Part shown: piece after piece, positions 25,101 to 37,421 of the stretch
Layout: each line of letters starts with the position of its first letter
How positions within the stretch are numbered: position 1 is the stretch's first letter
Notes under the pieces: model-generated
Databases searched by the model: none
What the model was told of the DNA's origin: nothing
What the model saw: only the letters and a program-made list of their open reading frames with translations
Assembly: GCF_001039355.2 (NCBI RefSeq)
Contig: NW_019773599.1
Coordinates: 7,533 to 71,532 of the forward strand
Origin: Lingula anatina
Lineage: Eukaryota; Brachiopoda; Lingulata; Lingulida; Lingulidae
Reading direction: 5' to 3'
Length of the DNA: 64,000 nt
Position numbers and translations under genes: made by a program

Positions 25101-28100
25101 TTTTCAATTAAATCTTCTTCATAGATTGGATTATGATTTGTTACATTTAATCAGTTGCATTATTTTTCTGTTTTGTAGAGACTGCATAACATTTAACATG
25201 CAACTCCTTCCCTGACCCTGTTATTTCTTCAAAATTTTATTCACAAATACTGCAAAATCTTCTGAGAAAACGGACTAATGACCATTATCTGGTCTATATT
25301 TCAGGTTGAGGTGGAGAGGAATGAACTTCAGGTTAACCTAAGTACACAGAAGGCTCTGACCAACTCCTCAGAAGACCAGTGTAGAGAGCTGAACATCCAG
25401 CTGAATGCTGCTCTGGAGGACGGATCTCAGCACAAAGCTACGGCCACGCAGATGAGGTGGGTGGTCACTCGGGCACTGTGTTGCTGGCCACTACTGGTGT
25501 CAGAGAACTGACCGGAAGGTGTTTCACCAGTAAAAACTTGGGATTTTTCAAAATGACTAGTTGTGTTACTGAAAAGTTGAGCATTGTTTTCGGAATATTT
25601 TTTCATTGCCCTTTGATTCCACCTTCAGACTAGTTCACATTGATTCAGACTTGTTGCTTGCCTACCACTACTACAAGTGTCCATTGGGCTGAAAAATGGA
25701 CAAAATGAATGACAGTGACAGTGACCAGGGCACACAAGTCATCCTGCTACCTACGTAATGCTGTATTTATTATAGCATGTACGCCTATATGAGTAGATGA
25801 AAATCTAAAATAGAGATACAATTTATTCAATATACAGTTATATAACAGAACGATTTTTATGAGCGAAGCCGAAAAAACCCAAGTCATACATTTATACATG
25901 ATTTTGTGAGGTGTTTGGAATATTATTGAGAATATACCAGGACCACCATATATTGTTAAAGGGATAATAACTCTTCGTATGAGATCTATATTTCACAATA
26001 AAAACATTGTGAATAACTCATAGAAATATAATATATTCTGTTTTACCACAAAAACGGCAGTTATAGCTATTTTTTCTGATATCTGAGCTTGTCTTTAGAC
26101 CACGAGACCTCCATTGATGGCTATACTCTGTTAAAATCTCTTAAGAGATTTTAACAAAAAACCAAACTTTTTAGAAAAAAACCAGGGACTAACTATGAAT
26201 GTAAAAATTGATTCATTTACCATTGGTAAGTATGGGAAAATTGTTGTTTACTCCAGGAAAATTCATTTTTTGGCCGAAAGAAGAGTTATTATCCCTTTAA
26301 TATTAAATGTCATTTGATATCTTCAGGTTGCTGGCAGAGCAGACGGAAGAGGCCCTGGAAGAGCACAGACGCAGACTCACCAGGAAGGAAGGAGATCTCA
26401 AAGTGGCGGAGGAACGAATTCTACGCCTGGAGGAGCGTTCCACAGACCTGCAGCGTGCCAATGTTAACCAATCAGATCAAATCACTCAGCTCCGCGGCAC
26501 AATAAGTGCACTAGACGGAGAGAAAGACAGTCTTCAAATGACAGTGGATGAGAAGTCCGAAAGGATAGCTGGTCTGGATGCAGAAGTTGTAGTTAGGGTG
26601 AGTTAAACATTATATCTCACCTATCTCACCTTGGTTAAACTGGAGTAGAAAACCTAAGAGAGTAAATTTGTATGTAACCAAAATAGAAATATAAATCTCA
26701 ACTAATATCCAACAACAACAACTTCCTGTGTTTAAATAGATTATTTGGAGTATTTTTTGCCTGAAACTTTACAGCATTTCAGATTTGATTTTATGTTTAT
26801 ATTTAGAGACAATATTTTAATTTGATTCTTTTTATTTCCCTGAAAACAGGACAGACAGATCAGTGATTTAAGGATAAATATAGGAGAGTTAGAGGCCCAG
26901 CTGGAGTAAGTACTTCTTCAAATGGTTTCTCTGTAGAATTAAAATATATCTGCATTTATTTGAAAGTTCACATGAGGTGAATAGATTAAGAATAGATAAT
27001 GGTTATTTGGTTATACTAATGATTTAACCATGTAGATATATCTGATGGACCAAAAATTAGAAAGGTCTTCAATAAGAATACGTTTATGTACGTAGTAAAC
27101 TGGTCTTTACACAAAGAAAATTCATGACTTTTAATCATCATAATTACACTTCCCAATGCCGTCTCCTTCAGTCGTGCCAATGAAAATATTAACCAGTTGG
27201 ACCGCGAGATCAAGAGCCTGCGTCGCCAGCTGGACAGTACCACCGAGGAGCTGTCAGAGACCACCAGGGGGCGTGAGGTGGCTCTACGAGAAAACAGGCG
27301 ACTTCAAGATGACCTTGCAGCCATGACGAGAGAGAACCAGGTACAGTCTTATTAGAGTTTATTGTTATAATTTAGATTTATACTGTAATCCATTGTAAGA
27401 TGAAATTGTGCTTCTAAAAATGTGCCTAAATCACAGTTTCTTTCTCTCTCTCTCTATAATGCCACAGTATATACAACCCTCTACAACTTATGAGGATAGT
27501 TTTAGCATCTAATTCCTTGCTCTGGCCCATATTTTTCTGTGTGTGTTGATTCTTGTGTTTTCCTTAAGTTGGTAAAGGACCAGGAGCCCTTGTCTACCTG
27601 TAGATATTATAGGCAGAAGGGGAAGAAAAATAATGACTTATATAAATAAGAAGTGTATTTTTTTGTCAAATCGGCAGAATCTAAACCAAGATCTCCAGGA
27701 CACGATAGATGAGAGAGAGGAGTTGAAGAACCAGGTGCAGGACTATGTGATGGAGGTGAAGAGAGTGGAGGAACTACTGGCAGCTAAGGTGGGCTATATA
27801 CCTCTCTACCTGGGGGGGGGTCAGGGTATTCTTATTACTGGCAGCTAAGGTGGGCTGTATACCTCTCTACCTGANNNNNNNNNNNNNNNNNNNNNNNNNN
27901 NNNNNNNNNNNNNNNNNNNNNNNNNNNNNNNNNNNNNNNNNNNNNNNNNNNNNNNNNNNNNNNNNNNNNNNNNNNNNNNNNNNNNNNNNNNNNNNNNNNN
28001 NNNNNNNNNNNNNNNNNNNNNNNNNNNNNNNNNNNNNNNNNNNNNNNNNNNNNNNNNNNNNNNNNNNNNNNNNNNNNNNNNNNNNNNNNNNNNNNNNNNN

Positions 28101-31100
28101 NNNNNNNNNNNNNNNNNNNNNNNNNNNNNNNNNNNNNNNNNNNNNNNNNNNNNNNNNNNNNNNNNNNNNNNNNNNNNNNNNNNNNNNNNNNNNNNNNNNN
28201 NNNNNNNNNNNNNNNNNNNNNNNNNNNNNNNNNNNNNNNNNNNNNNNNNNNNNNNNNNNNNNNNNNNNNNNNNNNNNNNNNNNNNNNNNNNNNNNNNNNN
28301 NNNNNNNNNNNNNNNNNNNNNNNNNNNNNNNNNNNNNNNNNNNNNNNNNNNNNNNNNNNNNNNNNNNNNNNNNNNNNNNNNNNNNNNNNNNNNNNNNNNN
28401 NNNNNNNNNNNNNNNNNNNNNNNNNNNNNNNNNNNNNNNNNNNNNNNNNNNNNNNNNNNNNNNNNNNNNNNNNNNNNNNNNNNNNNNNNNNNNNNNNNNN
28501 NNNNNNNNNNNNNNNNNNNNNNNNNNNNNNNNNNNNNNNNNNNNNNNNNNNNNNNNNNNNNNNNNNNNNNNNNNNNNNNNNNNNNNNNNNNNNNNNNNNN
28601 NNNNNNNNNNNNNNNNNNNNNNNNNNCTGGGACTCTTTTTCCCTGGGGCTAAATATTTGTTTTTTTTTTACCCAGGAGCTCAAATGTTGATAAGAAATTA
28701 TTTTTTATTACAAAATGACAGTGGACCATACAGTTTTGATAGGAAAACTTACAAACCAAATTTTGCTGGGGGTAGGGTAGATTTTGGTTTAAATTCAGTA
28801 TGGTCAGGTGTGCAATTCTCACAGTGTGCCCAAGGTAATGTGCCAAGGGCAGTGCTATTATAATAATAGGCTTCCTGCTTTTGTGCTTGCATATCCTGAG
28901 CATCATGCTGCATGTGGTCTCAGCTATTTGCCACCAAGGTGACATCTTTGGACGTTTCTGAGGGAAGAAACCTGGTAGCAGCTTATGGCACAGTCAGTGT
29001 GTGCTTGCTTATATAACTTATGCATCTCCCCATCCTTGCTACATATATATACATATATATGGATGTATGTGTGTATGTATGCATAGTAAGGAAGCAGCTT
29101 ACAGTCATTGGTGCCTGTTAGGCCCACATTGGAGCAGTAACTGTTTTGTAGAGTGGAGTGAAGCTGATTTTTGAAAGATGTGTTTGTAACATTTCTTGAA
29201 TTAATTTTTGTTATTAGATTAAAAATTAGCTGATTACTAAATTCTTGTGCTGTGAAAGACTTGTTTTGATTTATAAAGATTGTAATTATTTGGACAATGG
29301 CCATGATTTTTTCTCTCCTTTTTTTCATAGCAAAATTGCCATTAATTTTTAACAAATTTATCTCAACTCATATCCATATGTTTGGTTGTGACAATCTCTG
29401 TTTTTCTCCTTGCCTAGGACCAGGAGCTGATGGACTTACTAGAACAGTACCAAAACTCTCTTCTCTCTGCTTCCCACTCTACACTCACTGCCCCAACTGA
29501 CCAGGTACTGGCATATATGTGAAGATATACATGTATATATGTGTATATGTATATGTGTATATGACCCCATTCCCACAGATTTTAGATCCATTTATCCTCG
29601 TGGGGAGTCTCACTGGATTACTGTCAGCTTAGCCGGCTTAAGGTGAGACACTACACCTAAAAATTGGGATTTTTGGACCTAGCTGAGACACCTCAAAATG
29701 TTTACCAAATATCTGGGTATGATGAAAAATATTAAAATTAACAATTTTAAAATATGCAAATTAGGTTAATTATGCAAATTAGGCTAATTATGCGTATTTT
29801 TGGGGAAAAATTAAAATCATTATATCTCAAAAACCATAATACCTTTCTTAATTCTGTTTTTTTATTTTTGCAGAAAACAACTTAAAATAAATTTTGTCAG
29901 AAGGAATTTTTATTTGAAAGTAAAAGGTCAATTTTATAGGTAATTTTGTATCAGTGACCGCTACAAAAAACTTAAAAAAATGAAAAAATTCAATTAATTT
30001 TATTATTAATGTATAATTAGAGAATTCCTTCTGACAAAATTTATTTTAAGTTGTTTTCTGCAAAAATAAAGAAACAGAATTAAAAAAGGTGTTTTGGTCT
30101 TTGAGATATAATGATTTTAATTTTTCCCCAAAAATACGCATAATTAGCCTAATTTGCATAATTAACCTAATTTGCATATGATAATGAGCTTTTAAAATTG
30201 TTAATTTTAATATTTTTCATCATACCCAGACATTTGGTAAACATTTTGAGGTGTCTCAGCTAGGTCCAAAAATCCCAATTTTTAGGTGTAGTGTCTCACC
30301 TTAAATGTCTGCCCCGCCTACTTAAAGCTGTAAGGGGGTAATTTAATGTCGTGCACGCTCGGCTGACAGCAATTTATCGTGAACCCCCAGGGCGTTAGGT
30401 CATTCTGGACGGGTCCATCTAAATCTCTGGGAATGCAGTCTATGTAAAAAAGAGTCACCTGTCACCCCTCCCCGCTCTGTTGCTTGAAATCTTCCTGCTT
30501 GCTTGTTTGTCTCTCTCCCTTGAGTTGTCCAGCGTCTTGGTTCTTTTCAGCATTCTGCAGCTTACTTTTATTTTTATCATTTATATAGACAAGCATTTTA
30601 CTGTTTAGTTTACTTAGTTTTATTATCTCTCCCTGTGTTTCATTCAGTTTTGGTGCAAATTTATTGTTGGCTTTTTATGTGGTGAGAAGTTTTAGACCAT
30701 TCTGGCAGTGGTCACCTATGAAGTCTGTACTGCTTAGATTCACTGTCACCCAAATGCACGGTTTTGACAACTAATTATTGTTACGTCCTCTGCCAGTGCT
30801 TTGTGTTCATAGTTTTGTCCCCAATCCTCTGGGTCACTTATTTGTTCTTAGTTGTATCACATTTTTTTTTCATTTCTTATTTATGATGTTACACAATTAA
30901 GGCATATTAGTTATTGGTGTTTTATAGTTATTCAGTGCACTCGATCCTTCATAGTATGGGTAATCTGTATCATGAAACATTGTGCTTTTATCACAGGTTA
31001 TAATAAAACTTTAAGCAAAAGACTGGGGCACTTGGTTCTGTCCATCTTATCTTGGTCACTGGTTGTGGTATGTAGTTTCTATGTGGGCACGTTGTTTTAG

Positions 31101-34100
31101 CATTTCCTTCTTTGGGATCACCTTTTGTTGTACATAGCTATATGGAATATAGTCACTTAGTGTTTTATACAACAGCACCACCTATAGTGCATATTGTGAG
31201 TTATTGTTGAATGCATCCTATGGAAAATGGCTTGATGTAATGACACCTTCACTGCTTGATACCTCACAATCCAATCCCTAGCTTTTGCTCTGTGGTTGTT
31301 TATAAGTAATATATCTTTAACGTGGTTAGTTTTCTTAAAGTATTAGGTCATAATTTAGGACTGTTTTTGATAAATGATTAACTCATAGCTCAGGGAAACG
31401 AAGATGGTAAAGTGCAGTATATGTCAACTTTTTATCAGCATGCATGCTCTTTATTTGGCTTTTTGTTATAATGCTATTTTAAGATAAAAATGATGATTTT
31501 ATCAATAAGTTGTTATTACTGTTGCATGGTCCTTTATTGGTTTGTTCTTCCATGTTTATTTTACATGATGGCAGAAATATTCAGCAAGATTAACCTGTTC
31601 AAGTCACACTGCTTTTGATTAGAATCAGAAAGATAAATGATTCTATTGTTCTTGAAATTGTACTAAAACAACTGATGTTGCAGTTATTTAAATGAAGAGA
31701 CTGCACCACAGAGTTGCCAAATCAGTGGACTCAAAATACCTTAAGTAATTGTTTAACATACTGTTCATTATAAAATCATTTCTGAACCTGAAAACAATTT
31801 GAAACTAAACTGGAAAATGTGTAAGAATCTCAATAATGCAAAGATTTGGCAAATATGACCCTTTTGAAAAAAAGCAATATATGTATTTAAGCATGTCATC
31901 ATCTCTCTATATATATGTATTGTGCCCTACAGGAGGACGAGAGAGGAGATCTGTTGAACCAGTATCGGGTCCTCAGTAGGGAGGCGGAGAGGTACGAGAC
32001 ACAGACCCACCAGCTGGAGAGCGAGGGCTCAAACCTACGCTTAGAACTCATGTCACGAGACTCCGAGGTCAGGAGGTTACGAGATAAAGTAGAGCTGATG
32101 GAACGCGAGATACAAGAAGTGAGTGGTTGGTTTTGGTTCTTGTTGGCAAATGAGAGGATTTGTTTATAAGAGTATTAAATGAGGGGCAAAAGGCCTAGAT
32201 TTGCGGCTTGTTTCCAATGAAGCTGTCATTCTGCATAGATCGCTCTATCTCCTAGAGGACTGTCGCAGAAATGCAACAGATTAATACACGTAAAGTAAAA
32301 TGGCTTAGAGTAGAAGTACAGTACAGTAGAATACAGAAAAGATGGTGATTGTACAAGTTTTAAAAATATAAGATTCAGATAAGTAAATTGGAACTTTTAT
32401 TGACTTATTGAGAGACAAAACTGGAAGTTTAACTGTGTAGTAGGCTGTGTTCTATATGATGTGAATTCTCTCCCAGCACCTCCATGCTCAGCAGGCCTAC
32501 GAGACCCAGGTGTCCAGTCTGACGCGGTCCGTCTCTCAGCTGGAGGACAACCTACGGGTCACAGAGGACGAGCGTCTGAGTGTGCAGCAGGATCTGGCTG
32601 CTGTACGTGACCTGTGTGCCAAGCTGGAGGCCACCAAAGACTCACTGCAGAGACAATTGACAGGGAAGACACTTGACCAGGAACAGGTGGGGTGTTAAGT
32701 CCTGTAACATCATGTTTATCCATAGTAAGGACTTTATAACGATCTTTGAGATGGATATTGTGTCAAATACTTCAAATTCACTTGCTTTATGATGTTTTAT
32801 TCAGCCCCATGTTTTATGACACGAGTTCATTGTGAAACAGAATGTTTATGTTAGTTTAGAATGTTTGAGATAATACACAGTTACTTGAGCGGTATATACC
32901 AGAACAACTAAGAGGGTCTGCGAAGTGTGTTCAAGGCCTTTGAGGGAAGAAGGTGGCAGTGTATTCTTAGACATGAATATCAAGAGAAAGTACTCATATT
33001 TCACTGAAAAATGCCCCTAAAACTAAATAAAGCATATATTGCCATGGTCACAAAAACATCTCCAGGTATTTGTCATATCTTCAGCTCCAAGCTGCCCTGG
33101 ATGAGCTGAAAGCAGACGCAGATGCGTTACGTAGCCAGGTGAACAGCGAGCGCGGCACAGTAAGGAACCTGGAGGGACTGCTGTCTTCCAACAGAGAGAA
33201 AGAGTTCCAGACCCAGCTCAGTGCTCAGGAGAAGAATGCTGAGATACAGCTCCTCAAAGATAGGCTGACTCTGAATGAGAGTAAATTGTGAGTACAGAAC
33301 CTGAAGTTGCAGTTGAGATTTAAATGGGAACCCTATTGGTTAAATAGTCAAAGGTCTCTAAAGAGATGAAATATTTTTTACCTGTGGGACATGACATTAA
33401 GGCTTGTCTCATCATCAAAGGGGCTTGATCACGTGGCTGAGTCATTAAGTATAGAAATTAAGAAACTTAAGAAATTATGTACTTTGTTACCACTATTATA
33501 TAAGAAACAACAAAAGGCTGTTTCTCTGAGAACCTTTGTTTCTCTGTTGTGTGTTTTAAATGTTTTTTTGCCAAACTTAAATTATAGATTCCCATGTTCA
33601 CTTCATAAGTGTTAAAAGGACATATTAAGGTTGACTCCCACAGCGAATAGGCCACTTTCTTTGGCGTCTGTAATTATAACATGGTTGTGAGTCTTGAGGA
33701 ACTTTCAGTTTACCTCATGGCACTTTACTCTTGGTGACTGCAAAATATTCTACACGTGGTAGATTTAGTCCAACTTCTGTTTGTTAAGATGAAATTCAAC
33801 AAAGTTTAAAGAGTAATAAGTCATTGTTTTAATAACTTGTAACATTTGTGTATTTTCTAGACAAAGTCAGAACAGAGAGATGTCTACACTGAGAACTAAA
33901 AACATGGAGTTAGACTCAGAGGTGGAGAGATTAAGAAGACAACTCACTAGTGAGAGATTTGAAAAGTAAGAGCATTATGATTTTTTTCTCATTGGTGGTG
34001 AAAACCACCTTTGTGTGTGTTTGAGGTAGACATGTTTTTATACAGAGGTCAGAATATAAGTTATTTGCTGATATTTTGAGTTTACTTGGTAAATATTTTT

Positions 34101-35179
34101 ATGGTACAAAGGAAATATTAAAAAATCTAAAACTTTGACCTTGATATTTATTGTATTTTTATAAGGTATATATTATTGATTGTTCAAAAATAGATACTAG
34201 AAAAAGTTCTCACATTTGATACCTATTTCAGAGAATGCACAGTGCAGGAAATGCGGCGACACGGCCTCACTCCTCCTGCAGACACGTCAGGACGAGCAAT
34301 GTCGCGCAGTTCACTCGGTCGCAGTTCCACCCCAGCACGTAGAGTATCCAGTCCAACAAGGTAGTACTGCTTGGAACCCAGCTAAGAACTTCTATATTCC
34401 TCAGTTGCCCATGTTTCTGCAGTCATATTTCATATTTGTTGCAGATGTGAAGGCAACAGGGTTAATGCTATCTTCTGCTTTGTATAGTACCTCTGTGAAA
34501 ACTATATGAACTATGTGATATATTATCATACTGTAATTTTGCTAGTTTTGATGCTTAGGTGTAGCATTACACAATACTGTGCCATATAATTTTGATCCTA
34601 TTATCTTTTTGCTTACTGCTGCAAGTGTGACTTCTGCTCTAGCTACCTTGACTGAATGGGAGAATAAAATGGCAAAACTTTCTCTGCAGGTCAATTCTCA
34701 GGTCACCTGAAAGACGGAGGTCTCCAGAGCGAGTGACCATTAGGTCTCCACGCAGTCATTCCAGAGCTGAGGTAATGAGGATAGACATGCATGCACGTAT
34801 GCATGCACACACACACGTGCACACACACATACAGACATGCACTCACACACATGCATGCTCGCGCATTCTGTGATGGACTACCTATGGAAAAAACGTTGTA
34901 GTGCACCATATTTTCTCTATATAGTATTATTTTCCCTAGGTCCAGAACTGGAGTCACTTGTAAACCAACCATGTGTCATGTATATTGTCTGTTGCAGGGT
35001 GTTATGTTCTTTGTAATGTCCAGTCTTTGACTAGCCTATAAGGGTCTGTACAGAAACATGATAACCATCACAATCTGTGCATTTAGGTGTAAATGATATC
35101 ATCATGATTGTAATTGTAAGTGACTGGCTGGGGATCTTTAACACATGCATGCACACATGCATACAATCACCGAGCGCGT

Positions 35180-35229
<50 letters not shown>

Positions 35230-37421
35230 TAAATTTCAACTCCAATTTCAATTACCATTACTGTGATGGGCACTTTTCGTGATCTTTTTGATAGAGTTCT
35301 AGCATGGAGAACTATGTCCTGCTAGAAAGCATGAGTTAGTTCCATATAATTATAGCTTAAACACTCCTTACATAATGGGTCTGGGGGGCTCTACTGGCAC
35401 TGCTTCAAGTGTTAACAAAGGCAGATACATGTATTATTGTTTGTCCAGATGTTATCTTATGTATGTTACTACAACAAATCTGACAGTTGTTTTGTTTTAA
35501 ATTTATAAAATGTAACCATTTAAATCTTCAGGATTGACAGTAGTACTCCAGCAATACAAGAGCCATGAAAACCAAAGGTACATTCAGCATGGCACTGGTT
35601 TGGCTGCTGAACACTATGCACTCACAGTTGCTTGTATTTTGATTTGTTGTTTTGGTTTTCAGTTGCAATTCTCTGCACCGATGCAAGACTAAATGTTTTT
35701 TCCATAGCATTTTTACATGTAATATGTAGTGTTTGCATGTCTTCACTGGTGACTCTTAATTCTGGAGTAGTATCAGACCATTGTTTGTTTGGCATGCTTC
35801 CTAACACCATTTGCCCAAACTGGTATATTTTACTTACATTGTTACTATCAGCAATTGGACATGCATGATGTTAATTGACATCATAGTTAAGCTCCAGTAC
35901 TTCACTAACCCCCCCCCCCCTCCCATCACGGCCTTTGAAATATTCCACATTTAGTACTGAGTGTTAATTATGATATGATTAACAATTTCGACTAACACCG
36001 AGATATTTTGCCATTGTTTGAATCAGCACACAGATAACCTATGTAAGGGTCAGTAAGAACAGAGCTTTATTTCTACCTTGTTTTTGTATGTAGAGGGAGG
36101 AGGATGGTTGGGAGGAAGAGATAAAGGGAGACATACAAATTATCAGTAAGTTTTTTTGGGGGAAGTAGCAGTGCATTGACTTGGTTGGAGTCTCCCTTTC
36201 CATTTCTTGCTATTCCATCTTTAGTTTTTGCCGTATCTTTTCTGGCGAAACCTCTTTAAGTTTGTTTCTGATAATGTGCTGTCATATTTTTGAAATAACG
36301 CCAATTTTTTAATACCTTTGGTGATTTGGAATTGATTTATGATTTTGTTCCTGTCCCATTATTTTTGACTAACTAGTAAGTGTGCGTTAGTTGCTTTAGC
36401 ACTTATTTATCACCTTTGTGTAGATTTGGATCATTATTTCATTCAAATATTGCATAAATTTCCAACAGCTTAAAGCAGCATCTACACAGAGAACTGTGCA
36501 ATGCAGAAAGTATGGTCCAAATGAAACAAACTTCATGTGTGAGAAGTATGGCAACAAGTTTTTTTTTTTTCAATTTTGATTTGAAAATAACACCATGTCC
36601 TTGTTAAGATATCCTATGTTGTGTGCTACTTGGATGGAGCTCATTTCTTACTACAGTAACTGTGTGTAAATGCTACTTATGTTGTTAATTCATTTTACTG
36701 TGGCTTTTATTAACCTTACACTATAATGTATACACAATGACTGATGATTTGTCCAATTTGTGTTTAACCCAACATCAGAACCTTTCTGCACTGCACCTCT
36801 ACTGATGTGTTGTCAAAGGAGGAGTGTGTACTTAGTTGGATTACATCTGTGATTTAGTTTTTGTCCAAGTTAAATTAGCGTGTCTTCTTTATGGCCCTTT
36901 TTACATCATGGGGTATACTTTAGCAATACAGTCTGTGTCAGTACAGTTTGAGAGATCCTAAAATGTAGCTACACTACAGGGGATTTTACTCGCAAGTTTA
37001 CTCACTTGCCTTGTTGAGCAAGGTAGGCTCTGTTTGGAGACTCTCTTATGTGGCAGCTGAACTATTGAGTTATCAGTCTCTAGTCTCTAGAAACGTACTG
37101 GTACAGGGTGTATTGCTTGTACCTCTTCATGTGAAAAAGACTTCTCACAAGTAAAAACGATTTGGAATTTGGTGACTGATGATACCCTGCGTTGTTTCAG
37201 TTGCTAGAAAAAACAGTTTGTGGTAATACTTTGTAGGGGCTATACTATAAATTATTTCATGACATTCCCTTTGTAAATGACACTGAAGAAATAGCTCTTT
37301 ATCTGACCATTGTGACCAGGAGTACTGTTTTTCTTTTCAGGAAGAAGTCCCACTGAATAAATCCCTGCTGGACTGGATAGAGGATACTGACCAGGCTGTG
37401 GCTGAGATGACTTCTGTGTAG
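13137..37421 (+). CDS. CEP135: CEP135/Bld10, centriole assembly coiled-coil protein
   Basis: Twenty-five coding exons: 13137-13446, 14125-14292, 15051-15280, 21471-21599, 21811-22026, 22246-22311, 22743-22893, 23191-23426, 23678-23809, 24129-24284, 24571-24744, 24909-24986, 25305-25456, 26327-26597, 26850-26905, 27172-27340, 27678-27788, 29418-29504, 31933-32118, 32477-32686, 33085-33287, 33861-33965, 34232-34360, 34690-34771, 37341-37421. All junctions are GT-AG and phases agree: 3888 nt, about 1295 residues (human 1140). Diagnostic blocks are LRKRLDQLGYRQ at the N-terminus, EKNFHAVVQTPGGKKK (about 145-163), RLDAFIRGLEEERDYY (about 440), EIQLLKDRLTLNESKL and MRRHGLTPP near the C-terminus. 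The rest is heptad-rich coiled coil with short SPAR/SP basic inserts. The family stabilises the centriole cartwheel and links it to microtubules. The last exon adds a 26-residue tail not in the human protein. An exon could be missing in the gap at 27875-28626. Confidence 0.96.
14489..14800. mobile_element. Foldback MITE in CEP135 intron 2
   Basis: ACTAAGGCCGCATTCACATC at 14489 is the exact reverse complement of the right end up to 14800. The arms stay similar for about 145 bp toward a short centre near 14645 (the shared GGTGGTTTTCCTTTCATGTA block is at about 14552 and 14723). At 312 bp with no coding capacity it is a non-autonomous hairpin element. I could not define its target-site duplication. 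Confidence 0.88.
16353..16391. repeat. (TA)n microsatellite
   Basis: Uninterrupted TA dinucleotides in CEP135 intron 3. Confidence 0.95.
20371..20428. repeat. (GT)n/(GTGC)n microsatellite
   Basis: GT repeat interrupted by TATG and then GTGC units, in CEP135 intron 3. Confidence 0.9.
22028..22165. repeat. Long (GT)n tract directly after the exon 5 donor of CEP135
   Basis: The intron begins GTAAGTGTGTGTG and continues as GT dinucleotides for about 135 nt, with one ambiguous base at 22078. The repeat is continuous with the 5' splice site, offering many cryptic GT donors. The next acceptor is at 22245, so most of this short intron is repeat. Length is probably variable or mis-assembled. Confidence 0.95.
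25960..26296. mobile_element. MITE with TTAA flanks in CEP135 intron 13
   Basis: AGGGATAATAACTCTT at 25960 is matched exactly in reverse complement by the right end at 26281-26296. Both ends are flanked by TTAA (25956-25959 and 26297-26300), the target-site duplication typical of piggyBac-type elements. A perfect 26-bp palindrome sits inside at 26130-26155. There is no coding capacity. The element ends only 30 bp before exon 14. Confidence 0.85.
27777..27874. repeat. 61-bp tandem duplication spanning the exon 17 donor
   Basis: The stretch from CTGGCAGCTAAGG at 27777 recurs at 27838 with few changes, including the last codons of exon 17 and its GTGGGC donor. The second copy runs into the N gap, so further copies are likely to be hidden there. 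Confidence 0.85.
27875..28626. other. Assembly gap (752 N)
   Basis: Run of N between CEP135 exons 17 and 18. The left flank is a tandem repeat, which may explain the failed assembly. A coding exon could be missing, although exon 17 and exon 18 join in phase 0. Confidence 1.
29563..30440. mobile_element. Outer inverted-repeat element in CEP135 intron 18
   Basis: GACCCCATTCCCACAGATTT at 29563 is matched in reverse complement by AAATCTCTGGGAATGCAGTC ending at 30440. A second matching pair is CTGTCAGC near 29621 and GCTGACAG near 30363. It is therefore an element with imperfect arms of about 75-80 bp. Its centre is occupied by the hairpin element at 29642-30300, which must have inserted later. 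No coding capacity. Confidence 0.6.
29642..30300. mobile_element. 659-bp foldback element with TTAA flanks
   Basis: The left arm begins GGTGAGACACTACACCTAAA and the right arm ends with its exact complement at 30300. The arms remain nearly complementary for about 275 bp each, around a loop of roughly 100 bp centred near 29970. TTAA flanks both ends (29638-29641 and 30301-30304), as expected for a piggyBac-type target duplication. No coding capacity. As RNA in the CEP135 intron it would form a long hairpin. Confidence 0.9.
35178..35225. repeat. (CA)n microsatellite
   Basis: Uninterrupted CA dinucleotides in CEP135 intron 24. A shorter, mixed CA/GCATGCA stretch lies at about 34785-34860. Confidence 0.95.
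36094..36145 (+). other. Possible alternative penultimate exon of CEP135
   Basis: A 52-nt block lies between TGTATGTAG and the strong donor A|GTAAGT. In phase with exon 24 it reads REEDGWEEEIKGDIQII. Splicing onto the last exon would shift its frame and end after RRSPTE, giving an alternative acidic C-terminus. No conserved counterpart is known to me. Confidence 0.25.

Noticed and set aside
27835-28863. 282- and 337-codon ORFs through the N run
   Set aside because: They are open only because N codons are not stops.
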